Positions 10,652-19,355 of a stretch of 64,000 nt of DNA are shown here, piece by piece. Origin of the DNA: Cryobacterium frigoriphilum (GTDB taxonomy: Bacteria; Actinomycetota; Actinomycetes; Actinomycetales; Microbacteriaceae). Made by a program: the position numbers and the translations under genes. Location of the stretch: NCBI RefSeq assembly GCF_004403305.1, contig NZ_SOHE01000029.1:499-64498 (forward strand). The letters run 5' to 3'. The notes under the pieces were generated by a model that made no database searches, was not told where the DNA came from, and was given only the letters and a program-made list of their open reading frames with translations. Numbering within the stretch: position 1 is the first letter of the stretch; each line of letters opens with the position of its first letter.

Positions 10652-11233
10652 ATGCGCCCCCATTCCCGCGAAAATCTGGCGAAACTCGTCATCCTGACTG
10701 TCGTCGTTGGACTGAGCGGATGCGCCGCCACCCCCGAGCCCACTCCCCCGCCCCCGGTACCGTCCCCGACAGAGACGTTCACCCCCATCTTCGCCAACAA
10801 CGACGAAGCCCTCGCCGCCGCGACGACGGCCTACGCCGCATATGAGGAGTTGGCAACCGTCGTGGCTTCCGAGGGGGCTATCAACCCTGAACGAATACAA
10901 GCCGTCACATCCGGGAGCTACGAGCAATTTCTGCTTGCGGATCTCGCGGAAGCCCGGTCCGCTGGCCTCCGAACAATTGGCACGGCAACGTTCGACGGAG
11001 TGAGGCTGCAGCGTGTCGATGAAAGGGCAACCGGAGGCGTGAGCGTCGTCGTCGTTTACCTCTGCTCTGATGTCTCTCAGGTCGACGTCCTCGACGCAAA
11101 TAATGCGTCACAAGTCGCGGCTGATCGTGTCCCTCGAACAGCCCTTGAGGTCGGTTTCGATTGGGAGCCGGGACTTGATGGCGTTCTGACCGTAGGCTCG
11201 CGGGTCGCGTGGAAAGGTGGAGGAGTGTGCTGA
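10652..11233 (+). CDS. Secreted lipoprotein, third copy
   Basis: 193 residues. Signal with lipobox LSGCA (cysteine near 22), a TPPPPVPSP linker, then the same domain as the 8935 protein (FANNDEALAAATTAYAAYEE ... TFDGVRLQRVDE ... YLCSDVSQVDVLDAN ... GGGVC). The two share long identical runs, so the duplication is fairly recent. Its end overlaps the start region of the second PKD gene, which suggests coupled translation. Function unknown; exported and lipid-anchored by inference. Confidence 0.82.
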   Translation: MRPHSRENLAKLVILTVVVGLSGCAATPEPTPPPPVPSPTETFTPIFANNDEALAAATTAYAAYEELATVVASEGAINPERIQAVTSGSYEQFLLADLAEARSAGLRTIGTATFDGVRLQRVDERATGGVSVVVVYLCSDVSQVDVLDANNASQVAADRVPRTALEVGFDWEPGLDGVLTVGSRVAWKGGGVC

Positions 11234-12160
11234 CTCGGCGTTTCCTCCTGCATGTACTTTTCTGGGCGGTTCCGATGATCGGTGTGCTGCCGCTTGTGCA
11301 GGGTTACGACCCGATTCCCGAGCCAACCGTCACAGCCACGGCTGCTCCTGGTGCGTTACAAGTTGGGGGATTCCGTCAGTATGCCTACGGCGGTGGCGGC
11401 ACGGGCACGGCCGATACGACGGAGAGGAGGGTGGACCGCGCCAGGAAGGTTCTCGCCGACGATCCAGCCCGTTGGCGGATCATTGACGACCTCACTGTTC
11501 CTCTGGTGGACCGCCCAACAAAGAGCAAGGTGAAGGGTCCCGGCCTCATCGAGAGCCGAAAGGACGCCTTCGTCCTGGCCTGCATGGCCGGCGACCCCTG
11601 CGACCCGAACCGCCCCGCAGCCGTCGTGGTGACCCCGGCGACCCCGGCCCTGCGCATCAGCGACGTCGCCAGCTTCACGCCCGCCGCCCCGACCCAACAG
11701 ATGCAACCCAACGGATGGATGGTCAGAGGGCTCGCGACGAACTTCATCGCGCAGGCATCCGCGCACGAACAAAGCGGCGAACTCCTCGGCCAAACCGCAG
11801 ACGTACGATTCACCCCCAATCGGCTACGCCTGGGACTACGGCGACGGCACCACCGGCACGTCAACGAACGGCGGCGCCACCTGGCAATGGTTGAAACTGC
11901 CCGAATTCAGTGACACCGTCACCAGCCACACCTACGAGGTAACCGGTGAATACACCATCACGCCCAGCGTCACCTACAGCGCCGAATACCGCTACGCCGG
12001 ATCAGTCTGGCTACCGGTCGACGGTACCGTCACCATCCCCGGAGCCCCCACCACCGCAACAGCCTGGGTCGTGACCACCGCCCTCGTCGCCAAAAACTGC
12101 CTCGAAGACCCCGACGGCATCGGCTGCCACACGAAACACGACCCCACACCCCGCGAGTGA
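11227..12160 (+). pseudogene. Secreted PKD-domain protein, copy 2, frameshifted
   Basis: Homologue of the 9540 gene. It reads well from the GTG at 11227 (signal FLLHVLFWAVPMIGVLP) to ADVRFTP. There a run of five C at 11813-11817 replaces four C in copy 1, which throws the PKD fold out of frame; the first frame ends at 11913. The original frame resumes downstream without other damage (GYAWDYGDG..., SHTYEVTGEYTITPSVTY, NCLEDPDGIGC) to 12160. It is therefore a fresh frameshift, a +1 recoding site or a base error. The stop codon lies inside palindrome A copy 3. Confidence 0.8.
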
Positions 12161-12209
12161 GCACTATTCGCTTCCGGGGCCCGGGAAGAGCAACTACCGC
12201 TCACTCGCG
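12152..12209. repeat. Dispersed palindrome, family A, copy 3
   Basis: Arms CGCGAGTGAGCA (12152-12163) and CGCTCACTCGCG (12198-12209), one mismatch. Its left arm supplies the TGA stop of PKD copy 2, so the element has entered or formed at the 3' end of that gene. It closes the cassette array. Confidence 0.88.
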
Positions 12210-12561
12210 AAACGGGGCGGGGGCGGGGCGTCAGAGCTGCTGGGGCGCCACAAGGCTGCTCATGCGCCCGCGACCTGCGTTGGGTTTCGCGCCCAGAAGC
12301 TGCTCATGCGCCCGGAACCTGCACCCTCCCAGCATCATGCGCCTGAAAGCTGCGCATGCGCCCACGATAACAGGCGCTCGAGCCGCTTTTGGGCGCACGA
12401 GTGAAACAACGTGGAGGTATCGGGCGCAGCAGCAGCGCAGGGGCGCAGCCCGCGATGCAGGGTCGCAGCGCCAGCCCCGCTCGGCGTGACATCGCGCCGG
12501 ACGTGCACGGGGCGGTTACTCGCCAAAAAGCGGCGCCAGTCGAGTCCAGACGCGAGGCGGG
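12210..12561. other. Non-coding stretch between PKD copy 2 and argF
   Basis: About 350 bases without a supportable gene between convergent transcription units. It holds the family D repeats and further GGGCGCA/TGCGCCC cores that could fold and act as terminators for either side. I see no open frame with family features. Confidence 0.6.
12255..12363. repeat. Local repeat cluster, family D (GCTGCTCATGCGCCC)
   Basis: Two 24-base direct repeats, at 12255-12278 and 12299-12322, share GCTGCTCATGCGCCCG and end in ACCTGC. A third, shorter and diverged copy, GCTGCGCATGCGCCC, is at 12349-12363, and a more decayed one lies near 12331. Reverse-complement cores (GGGCGCA) recur to about 12450, so hairpins can form. 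Confidence 0.75.
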
Positions 12562-13491
12562 TTACGACTCGTTTTTGGCCAGGAGCCAGGCGAGCAGGGC
12601 CTTCTGGGCGTGCAGGCGGTTCTCCGCCTCGTCCCAGATGATGCTCTGCGATCCGTCGATGACGTCCGCGGTGACCTCGAAGCCACGGTCGGCCGGCAGG
12701 CAGTGCATGAAGTGGGCATCCGGCTTCGCGAGGGCGAGCAGCGCCGCGTCCACCTGGTACTGGCCGAATTCGGCGAGCCGGGCGGCCTTCTCTTCTTCCT
12801 TGCCCATCGACACCCAGGTGTCGGTGACGACCACATCGACCCCGGCCACGGCCTCGGCCGGGTCGCGGTACAGCGTGACGGACCCACCGGTCTGCGCGGC
12901 GATCGCCGTGGCATCCGCTACAACGGCATCGCTCGGCGAGTACTCCGCCGGTGACGCGATGCGCACGTGCATGCCCGCGGTCGCGCCGGCGAGCAGGTAG
13001 GACTGCGCCATGTTGCACGCGCCGTCGCCGAGGAACGCCACGGTCTGGCCGGCGAGGGCGCCGCGGTGCTCACGAATCGTGAGCAGGTCGGCGAGCAGCT
13101 GGCAAGGGTGGAAATCGTCAGAGAGCGCGTTGACGACGGGAACCGTGGTGCCGAGCGCCATCTCTTCGAGTCCCGCCTGGCCGTAGGTGCGCCAGACGAT
13201 CGCGGCAACCTGGCGTTCGAGCACGCGGGCGGTGTCCGACGCGGTCTCCTTGCCCCCGAGCTGGCTGCTGGCGGTGGCGATGATGAGTGGGCTGCCGCCG
13301 AGGTCGGCGATGCCGACCGCAAACGAGACCCGGGTGCGAGTCGACGACTTGTCGAAGATCACAGCAACCGTCTGCGGGCCTTCGAGCGGGCGCACCGCGA
13401 ATCGGTCTCGCTTCATGTCCAGGGCCAGATCGAGGATCTCGGCCTGTTCGGCCGCAGAGATGTCGTCGTCGCGCAGGAAATGGCGGGTCAC
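12562..13491 (-). CDS. argF: Ornithine carbamoyltransferase
   Basis: Makes citrulline from ornithine and carbamoyl phosphate. 309 residues. The carbamoyl-phosphate loop STRTRVSF is at about 50-57, with the conserved DDFHPCQ near 130 and HCLPADRG near 265, the catalytic cysteine block. GTG start. It is the last arginine gene before the cassette insertion; in related genomes argF normally runs on towards argG. Confidence 0.97.
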   Translation of the reverse strand: MTRHFLRDDDISAAEQAEILDLALDMKRDRFAVRPLEGPQTVAVIFDKSSTRTRVSFAVGIADLGGSPLIIATASSQLGGKETASDTARVLERQVAAIVWRTYGQAGLEEMALGTTVPVVNALSDDFHPCQLLADLLTIREHRGALAGQTVAFLGDGACNMAQSYLLAGATAGMHVRIASPAEYSPSDAVVADATAIAAQTGGSVTLYRDPAEAVAGVDVVVTDTWVSMGKEEEKAARLAEFGQYQVDAALLALAKPDAHFMHCLPADRGFEVTADVIDGSQSIIWDEAENRLHAQKALLAWLLAKNES

Positions 13492-13500
13492 GGTGTCACT

Positions 13501-13570
13501 TTCGTTAATACTTCGAGTAAAAATGCGGGTTCCCAGAAAGATAATGGGAGGTTTCTACCCTAGGGGAACC
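13501..13570 (-). promoter_or_regulatory. argD-argF intergenic inverted repeat and AT-rich box
   Basis: GGTTCCC (13528-13534) pairs with GGGAACC (13564-13570) around a 29-base loop. The AT-rich imperfect palindrome around TACTTCGAGTA (13509-13519) lies closer to the argF GTG. The AT-rich part could be an ARG box for an arginine repressor encoded elsewhere. This is a weak call based on position and composition. Confidence 0.35.
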
Positions 13571-13572
13571 GG

Positions 13573-14856
13573 CTAGGGTGCGATGACGGATGCCCCGGCC
13601 GCGGTGTGCGCGGCCGTCACGGCCGCCAGCGCCCGGCCGAAACGCTGCTCGAACGCGGCCAGTTCGGCGGCACCGACGATGAGCGGTGGAGCGAGCCGGA
13701 TCGTGCGCGGGTTCGGCGCGTTGACGATGAGCCCGGCAGCGAAGGCCGCGGCGGCGAGCTCGGCGGCGATCGGCTCGGTCAGGGCGATGCCGAGCAGCAG
13801 CCCGCGCCCACGCACACCCGCAATGAGCCGCGAGTCGAACCCGAGAATCAGCGACCGCAGCTCGGCGCCACGGCGCGCGGCATTGCCGACGAGGTCGTCG
13901 CGCTCGATCACACCGAGCACGGCATCGCCGGCCGCCGTGACGAGCGGATTGCCGCCGAAGGTGGTGCCGTGCTGGCCACGCTGAAAGAGCGTCGAGGCGG
14001 CCCCAAACGTGACGAGGGCACCGATCGGCAGTCCGCCGCCCAGCCCCTTGGCGAGGGTGAGGGCATCCGGTTGGATACCGGCGTGCTCGTAGGCGAACAT
14101 CTTGCCGGTGCGGCCGATGCCGGTCTGGATCTCGTCGAGGATCAGCAGCACACCGTGCTCGGTGCAGAGTTCGCGGGCGCGGCGCAGAAACCCGTCCGGC
14201 AATTCGATGACGCCGGCCTCGCCCTGCACGGGTTCGAGAAACAGGGCCGCGACGGTGTCATCGATCGCGGCTTCGAGGGCAGCGAGCGTCGGCGCAATGT
14301 GCTCGACCCCGCCCGGAACGGGCAGAAACGGCTCACGCATCGCCGGCTTGCCCGACAGGGCGAGCGCGCCCATCGTACGGCCGTGGAAGGAGTCGGTGAG
14401 GGTCAGTATGCGGGTGCGCGCCCCGGCGGCTCCCCCGGTGTTCAGCCGGGCGAGCTTGAACGCGGCTTCGTTGGCTTCGGTGCCCGAATTAGCGAAGAAC
14501 ACCTTGCCCGCGGCACCGGCGCCGGTCAGCCGGGTGAGACGTTCGGCCAGATCGAGCTGCGGCGTGGAAGCGAAGTAGTTCGAGACGTGCGCGACCGCGC
14601 CGACCTGCGCGGTCACGGCCGCGACGAGCTCCGGATGCGCATGGCCGAGCGAGTTCACGGCGATACCGGCAAGAAAGTCAAGGTATTCGGTGCCCGCGTC
14701 GTTCCAGACGTAACAGCCCGAGCCGCGCACCAGCAGCGCGAGCGGCGGCGCGAAGGTCGGCATGATGGCGCCGGCGTAGCGCTCCTGCCAGGGCCGGCCT
14801 GCCGCGGCGTCTGTGGCGACGGATGCGCCGGGCTGGGCGGGATCACTGTGGGTCAT
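13573..14856 (-). CDS. argD: Acetylornithine aminotransferase
   Basis: PLP-dependent transamination of N-acetylglutamate semialdehyde. 427 residues from the ATG at 14856, which overlaps the argB stop (ATGA). Class III aminotransferase marks: [17 protein letters not shown] near 133, [10 protein letters not shown], the aspartate in [15 protein letters not shown] near 235, and the PLP lysine in [15 protein letters not shown] near 265. An upstream in-frame extension into argB is arginine-rich and not real. Confidence 0.96.
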   Translation of the reverse strand: MTHSDPAQPGASVATDAAAGRPWQERYAGAIMPTFAPPLALLVRGSGCYVWNDAGTEYLDFLAGIAVNSLGHAHPELVAAVTAQVGAVAHVSNYFASTPQLDLAERLTRLTGAGAAGKVFFANSGTEANEAAFKLARLNTGGAAGARTRILTLTDSFHGRTMGALALSGKPAMREPFLPVPGGVEHIAPTLAALEAAIDDTVAALFLEPVQGEAGVIELPDGFLRRARELCTEHGVLLILDEIQTGIGRTGKMFAYEHAGIQPDALTLAKGLGGGLPIGALVTFGAASTLFQRGQHGTTFGGNPLVTAAGDAVLGVIERDDLVGNAARRGAELRSLILGFDSRLIAGVRGRGLLLGIALTEPIAAELAAAAFAAGLIVNAPNPRTIRLAPPLIVGAAELAAFEQRFGRALAAVTAAHTAAGASVIAP

Positions 14857-15782
14857 GCGGGGACTACCTCCGTGCCGATGCCGCTTCCGGTGAAAATTTC
14901 GAGCAGGATCGAGTGCGGCACTCGTCCGTCGATGATGGCCGCCTTGGCGACCCCGCCGTCGACAGCGTCGAGGCACGCGGTCATCTTCGGGATCATGCCG
15001 CTTTCGAGGCTTGGCAGCAGTGCCCGCAGCTCGCGTACGGGAATGATCGAAACCAGGGAATCCCGGTTGGGCCAATCTCGATAGAGGCCCGCGACATCCG
15101 TGAGAATGACTAGTTTTGCCGCGCCCAGCGCGATCGCAAGAGCGGCCGCGGCGGCATCGGCGTTGACGTTGAGGGACTGCCCGGGCACGTCGGTGTCGGG
15201 AGCGATCGATGAGATCACCGGGATGCGCCCGGCGTTCAGCTGGGCGTGTACCGCCTCCGGGTCGACGCCGACGACGTCGCCGACGAGTCCGAGGTCAACC
15301 TGCTCGCCGTCGATCAGGACTCCACGCCGACGTCCGCGAAAGAGTCCGGCGTCTTCGCCGCTGAGCCCCGCGGCCAGCGGCCCGTGCTGGTTTATATGGC
15401 TGACCAGATCACGGTTGATCTGCCCGGTCAGTACCATGCGCACGACCTCCATGGCCTCGGGCGTGGTCACCCGGTAGCCGCCGCGAAACTCGCTCTCGAT
15501 GCCCAGGCGCTCGAGCATCGCCGAGATCTGCGGCCCGCCGCCGTGCACGACGACCGGGCGCAGCCCCGCGTAACGCAGGTAGACCATGTCTTCGGCGAAG
15601 GCTCGCTGCAACTCTTCGCTGACCATGGCGTTGCCGCCGAACTTGACGACCACGATTTGGTCGTGAAAGCGCTTGAGCCACGGCAGCGACTCGATCAGCG
15701 TCGCTGCCTTGACCGATGCCTCCGCCTGCGTCGTCTCGGCAGCGTCTGTCGGCGCGGGGTTGTTCGTCGTCTGTTCGGTCAT
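14853..15782 (-). CDS. argB: Acetylglutamate kinase
   Basis: Phosphorylates N-acetylglutamate, usually the arginine-inhibited step. 309 residues. The glycine motifs [10 protein letters not shown] near 45 and [13 protein letters not shown] near 80 bind phosphate and substrate. The C-terminal [17 protein letters not shown] contains the catalytic lysine, and [15 protein letters not shown] ends the protein. It lies between argJ (two-base gap) and argD (four-base overlap). Confidence 0.97.
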   Translation of the reverse strand: MTEQTTNNPAPTDAAETTQAEASVKAATLIESLPWLKRFHDQIVVVKFGGNAMVSEELQRAFAEDMVYLRYAGLRPVVVHGGGPQISAMLERLGIESEFRGGYRVTTPEAMEVVRMVLTGQINRDLVSHINQHGPLAAGLSGEDAGLFRGRRRGVLIDGEQVDLGLVGDVVGVDPEAVHAQLNAGRIPVISSIAPDTDVPGQSLNVNADAAAAALAIALGAAKLVILTDVAGLYRDWPNRDSLVSIIPVRELRALLPSLESGMIPKMTACLDAVDGGVAKAAIIDGRVPHSILLEIFTGSGIGTEVVPA

Positions 15783-15784
15783 GA

Positions 15785-16966
15785 TCAGCTCGCGTATGCG
15801 CTGTTCTCTTCGACGTAGTCGTGGGTGAGGTCGTTGGTCCAGACCGTCGCGGTCGCCTCGCCGGCGTGTAGGTCGATCTGCACGGTCACGGCACGGGGAG
15901 TGAGGTCGACGAGCTCGCGCGGCTGGTCGGGCTCGCCGGCGGTGCAGACCTGCACCCCGTTGATGGCGACGTCGATGCCGTAGGGGTCGAAGGCGGCATC
16001 CGCTTCGCTGATGGTGCCGACCGCGGCGAGCACCCGACCCCAGTTCGGATCGTTGCCGAAGATCGCGGTCTTGAACAGGTTGCTGCGAGACACGGCCCGG
16101 GCCACGGTCACGGCCTCGGCCTCGGAGAGCGCGTTCCGCACCTCGATGGCCACGTCGTGTCCGGATCCCTCGGCATCGCCCTGCAGCTGCAGGGTGAGGT
16201 CGGCGCAGAGCGCGACGAGCGCGGCGGTGAATTGGGCTTCGTCGGCCTCGATGCCGCTGGCTCCGGATCCGAGCAGGGTGACGGTGTCGTTGGTGGACAT
16301 GCAGCCGTCGGAGTCGAGCCGGTCAAACGTCACCGCGGTCGCATGGCGCAGGGCGGTGTCGAGCTGCGCGGAGCTGAGTACGGCATCCGTCGTGATGACG
16401 ACGAGCATCGTGGCGAGGCCGGGAGCGAGCATGCCGGCGCCCTTGGCCATACCGCCGACGGTCCAGCCGGCGGGCGAGTGGTGCTCACTCTGCTTCGGGC
16501 GCGTGTCGGTGGTCATGATCGCCTGGGCAGCGGCGAGGCCGGCCTCCGCGCCGGTCGCGTCCGCGGTCTTCAGGGCCTTGCTGGCATCGAAGACCCCGGC
16601 GGTCACCAGGCCGAGGTTGAGCTGTTCGCCGATCAGGCCGGTGGAGCAGACGAGCACATCGCCGGCGGACACGTTCAGCTGGGTACCGACGGCCTCGGCG
16701 GTCGCGTGGGTGGTCTGAAAGCCGATGCTGCCGGTGTAGCAGTTGGCGCCGCCGGAGTTCAGCACGATCGCACTCACCACGCCGTCTTTCATGACCTGCT
16801 TGCTCCAGATCACCGGGTTCGCCTGGCAGCGGTTCATGGTGAAAACGGATGCCGCGCTTGTCAGCGGCCCCAGATTCTGCACCACGGCGAGGTCGAGTCC
16901 GCCGCTCTTTTTGAGGCCGGCGGTAACCCCGGCGGCTGCGAAGCCGGCGGCAGCGGTAACGCTCAC
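15785..16966 (-). CDS. argJ: Bifunctional glutamate N-acetyltransferase / ornithine acetyltransferase
   Basis: Recycles the acetyl group from acetylornithine to glutamate. 393 residues. The autoprocessing region [21 protein letters not shown] lies near 185; cleavage before the threonine in ATML gives two chains and exposes the nucleophile. The substrate loop NSGGANC is near 71. Its start overlaps the argC stop by four bases. Confidence 0.97.
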   Translation of the reverse strand: MSVTAAAGFAAAGVTAGLKKSGGLDLAVVQNLGPLTSAASVFTMNRCQANPVIWSKQVMKDGVVSAIVLNSGGANCYTGSIGFQTTHATAEAVGTQLNVSAGDVLVCSTGLIGEQLNLGLVTAGVFDASKALKTADATGAEAGLAAAQAIMTTDTRPKQSEHHSPAGWTVGGMAKGAGMLAPGLATMLVVITTDAVLSSAQLDTALRHATAVTFDRLDSDGCMSTNDTVTLLGSGASGIEADEAQFTAALVALCADLTLQLQGDAEGSGHDVAIEVRNALSEAEAVTVARAVSRSNLFKTAIFGNDPNWGRVLAAVGTISEADAAFDPYGIDVAINGVQVCTAGEPDQPRELVDLTPRAVTVQIDLHAGEATATVWTNDLTHDYVEENSAYAS

Positions 16967-18006
16967 GGGGCAACTCCATTCGTGCTCAGGCCCGCAGTTT
17001 CAGGTAGTCCCAGGGCGATATTGGCGGATTGGATGGCGGCACCGGCGGTGCCCTTGGCCAGATTATCGACGGCGGTGACCGTGACGACCCTGCCGACGGC
17101 CTCGTCGATGGCGAGGCCGATCAGGGCGGTATTCGCGCCCAGAACGTCACTCGTGCGCGGAAAACGCCCCGGCGGCAGCAGGTGCACGAAGGGTTCGGCG
17201 ACGTAGGCGCTTTCCCAGGCCTCACGCACGGCCTCGGCGCTCGTGCCGGGCACGAGCCGGGCCGTGACGGTCGCCAGAATTCCGCGCGCCATCGGCACGA
17301 TGACCGGGGTGAAGCTGATCGTGGGGTTGACGGCGCCGGCCCAGCGCAGGCTCTGCTGAATCTCGGGGATGTGCCGGTGCGTGCCGCCGACCGCGTACGG
17401 ATTGGCGGAGCCGAGAATCTCCCCCGCCAGGTTCGGCACGGTGAGAGCTTTTCCGGCGCCGGACGGACCGACGGCGAGCACGGCGACCAAATCTTGCGCT
17501 TCGATCACACCGGCACGGATGCCCGGGGCCACGGCGAGAGCGACGGTGCTCGCATTGCAGCCGGGCGCGGCGATGCGGCGAGCGCCGAGCAGGCGACTGC
17601 GCTGCTCTTCATCCCCGACGGGCAGTTCGGGAACCCCGTAGGCCCAGGCCCCGAAGTATTCGCCGCCGTAAAAGCGCGCCCAGTCGGTTTCGCTCTCGAG
17701 GCGGTGGTCTGCGCCGCAGTCCACCACGAGGGTGTCCGGCGACAGGTGTGCGGTGAGCGCGCCGGATTTGCCGTGCGGCAGGGCGACGAACACCACATCG
17801 TGACCGTCGAGGGCTTCGGGGGTCGTGTCGACGAGGGTGAGGTGGGCGAGCGAGCGCAGGTGTGGTTGCACGTCGATGAGTTGCTGCCCGGCGTTGCTGT
17901 GTGCGGTAACGGTTTGCACCTCAAAATCGGGGTGTCCGGCCAGTAGCCGCAACAATTCCCCGCCCGCATAGCCGCTCGCGCCCGCCACTGCCACCGAAAA
18001 AGCCAT
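16963..18006 (-). CDS. argC: N-acetyl-gamma-glutamyl-phosphate reductase
   Basis: NADPH-dependent reductase. 347 residues. The Rossmann motif [16 protein letters not shown] is at 7-22 and the catalytic cysteine is in AAPGCNAST near 150. First gene of the arginine operon. -10 box TAGGTT (18013-18018) lies exactly six bases before the ATG and no Shine-Dalgarno is visible, so the operon mRNA is probably leaderless. argR, often part of such clusters, is absent from the window. Confidence 0.97.
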   Translation of the reverse strand: MAFSVAVAGASGYAGGELLRLLAGHPDFEVQTVTAHSNAGQQLIDVQPHLRSLAHLTLVDTTPEALDGHDVVFVALPHGKSGALTAHLSPDTLVVDCGADHRLESETDWARFYGGEYFGAWAYGVPELPVGDEEQRSRLLGARRIAAPGCNASTVALAVAPGIRAGVIEAQDLVAVLAVGPSGAGKALTVPNLAGEILGSANPYAVGGTHRHIPEIQQSLRWAGAVNPTISFTPVIVPMARGILATVTARLVPGTSAEAVREAWESAYVAEPFVHLLPPGRFPRTSDVLGANTALIGLAIDEAVGRVVTVTAVDNLAKGTAGAAIQSANIALGLPETAGLSTNGVAP

Positions 18007-18012
18007 GCATCA

Positions 18013-18018
18013 AACCTA
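18013..18018 (-). promoter_or_regulatory. -10 box TAGGTT of the arginine operon
   Basis: TAGGTT, read on the minus strand, ends six bases before the argC ATG. This is the leaderless spacing seen at many other genes here. The matching -35 is not obvious. Confidence 0.6.
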
Positions 18019-18022
18019 GCGC

Positions 18023-18048
18023 GCCCCGGCGACACCCCTCGCCGGGGC
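18023..18048 (-). terminator. Hairpin between the hydrolase gene and argC
   Basis: Perfect 9-bp stem GCCCCGGCG / CGCCGGGGC with an 8-base loop, directly after the stop of the upstream alpha/beta hydrolase gene on the same strand. No T-tract follows, so it may be a weak or Rho-assisted terminator. Confidence 0.55.
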
Positions 18049-18054
18049 ACCCGA

Positions 18055-19035
18055 TCAGTCCTGGTAGCCCGGCTCGGGGGCGGCAGTCACGTCGGTCGGC
18101 ACCTCGGCCGCCGGATCGGCGAACCGGCCGGGATCACGCTCGGTCGCCCGGTCTGTGCGCCCGGCTGCGATTCTGGCGGCGGCATGGGCCGTGGTTGCGG
18201 CGACCGCGAGGTCCGCGGCCAGGTCGTCGTCGGTCGCGTCGAGGAACGCGAGCACTCGGGCCTCGAAGCTGCGGCCCGCCTGCGCCCGAATGTGTCCGGC
18301 ACCCTCGACCAGGTCGAGCAGGCCCCGTGGGATGAGAGCGGCCGTCTCACGGAAAAGCTCAACGGAGTACAGGGGATCCTTGCTGCCGCCGATCACGAGC
18401 GTCGGCGCCGTGATATTGCCGAGCCGATCCCTGACGTTGAAGCCGTCTTCGGCGCGAATCGTGGCCACCAGGTCGTCGCTGGCGTCCTTGAACAGGGTCG
18501 CGCCGCCGAACCAGGCGAGGGCGCGGAGCATCCGCTGCCCGGCCGGATTCGTCGACAGCAAGGGCACGATCGCTGCCGCTGCGCGCCGCGGCTGCTCAGC
18601 CTCGAGCTGGCGGGCTGCCTCCCACTGTGCGGCGCGGGCAGGTGGGCTGAGGCGATACGCGGCCGAGGCGACAACGAGCCGATTGACCATGTCGGGGTGG
18701 TCGGCCGCGAGCTGCAGGGCGATGCAGCCACCCGTGGACGTACCGAGCACGTCCACGGGTCCGCTGAACTTCTGGCGCAGGGCCTCGGCGTAGTCCCCTG
18801 CGATCTGCTCGATCGTGGTTTCGGGCTGCAGCCCCGGCTTGCGGTTCACCCACCACACCCGGCGGTTCACGGCCAGGGGCTTCAGCATCTCGGCCTGCGC
18901 CTGGCGGGCTCGGCCGGTGAGGGCCTCGTGGTTGGGAAGCAGTCCCGGAATCACGACGAGCGGTTCTCCCGATCCAATCGTGAGGTAGGTCAGCCCCGGG
19001 CTGAGCGTTCCGTAGCTGCGCGGCTTCGGTGTCAT
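18055..19035 (-). CDS. Alpha/beta hydrolase
   Basis: 326 residues. The nucleophile elbow GTSTGG (about 98-103) carries the catalytic serine. An oxyanion-type segment PGLLPNHEAL is near 28. The acid is probably the aspartate in IGGSKDPLYS near 215 and the histidine is in VEGAGHIRAQ near 247. The C-terminal ~70 residues are an alanine/arginine-rich tail unlike the family core. ATG with AAAGGGG six bases upstream. Substrate unknown; an esterase or lactonase is possible. Confidence 0.85.
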   Translation of the reverse strand: MTPKPRSYGTLSPGLTYLTIGSGEPLVVIPGLLPNHEALTGRARQAQAEMLKPLAVNRRVWWVNRKPGLQPETTIEQIAGDYAEALRQKFSGPVDVLGTSTGGCIALQLAADHPDMVNRLVVASAAYRLSPPARAAQWEAARQLEAEQPRRAAAAIVPLLSTNPAGQRMLRALAWFGGATLFKDASDDLVATIRAEDGFNVRDRLGNITAPTLVIGGSKDPLYSVELFRETAALIPRGLLDLVEGAGHIRAQAGRSFEARVLAFLDATDDDLAADLAVAATTAHAAARIAAGRTDRATERDPGRFADPAAEVPTDVTAAPEPGYQD

Positions 19036-19355
19036 AATCTGCCCCTTTCACTGGCGTTGGAGGGCCCTGAAGGGGCCGACGCAGCCGAGAGTACCCCCGA
19101 GCGCCGGGTTCGGCATCCCGTACCCGGCACAACTCCGGCTCATCGTGCGCGGCGATCGCGCGGCGACTCGTCATCGCGCCGAGCTGACCGGCCCGGGCAG
19201 CAACAGCCGTGCGGCCGCCGGCGCCGCCGCGTCATCGGGGGCATGGTGCCGAGCGTAGGGTGGACAGGGCGTTCAGAACGGGCGGAGCAGCTGTACCGGC
19301 CCCCGATTCCGGGCACACCGACGGCGCCGGCGACAGAGACGAGTCCAGCATCGAC
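19036..19355. other. Divergent intergenic region
   Basis: About 320 bases between the divergent hydrolase and TauE-type genes. A -10-like TAGGGT (19256-19261) faces the permease. An in-frame extension of the permease back to 19209 exists, but it is rich in proline, arginine and glycine and looks non-coding. Nothing else is recognisable. Confidence 0.45.

Noticed and set aside
8067-12363. CRISPR array, suggested by repeated short palindromes.
   Set aside because: Repeats are too few, irregularly spaced (about 2.4 and 1.6 kb apart for family A) and no cas genes are present.
14857-15075. N-terminal extension of argD.
   Set aside because: It lies within argB in another frame and is arginine/histidine-rich; the ATGA overlap with argB marks the true start.
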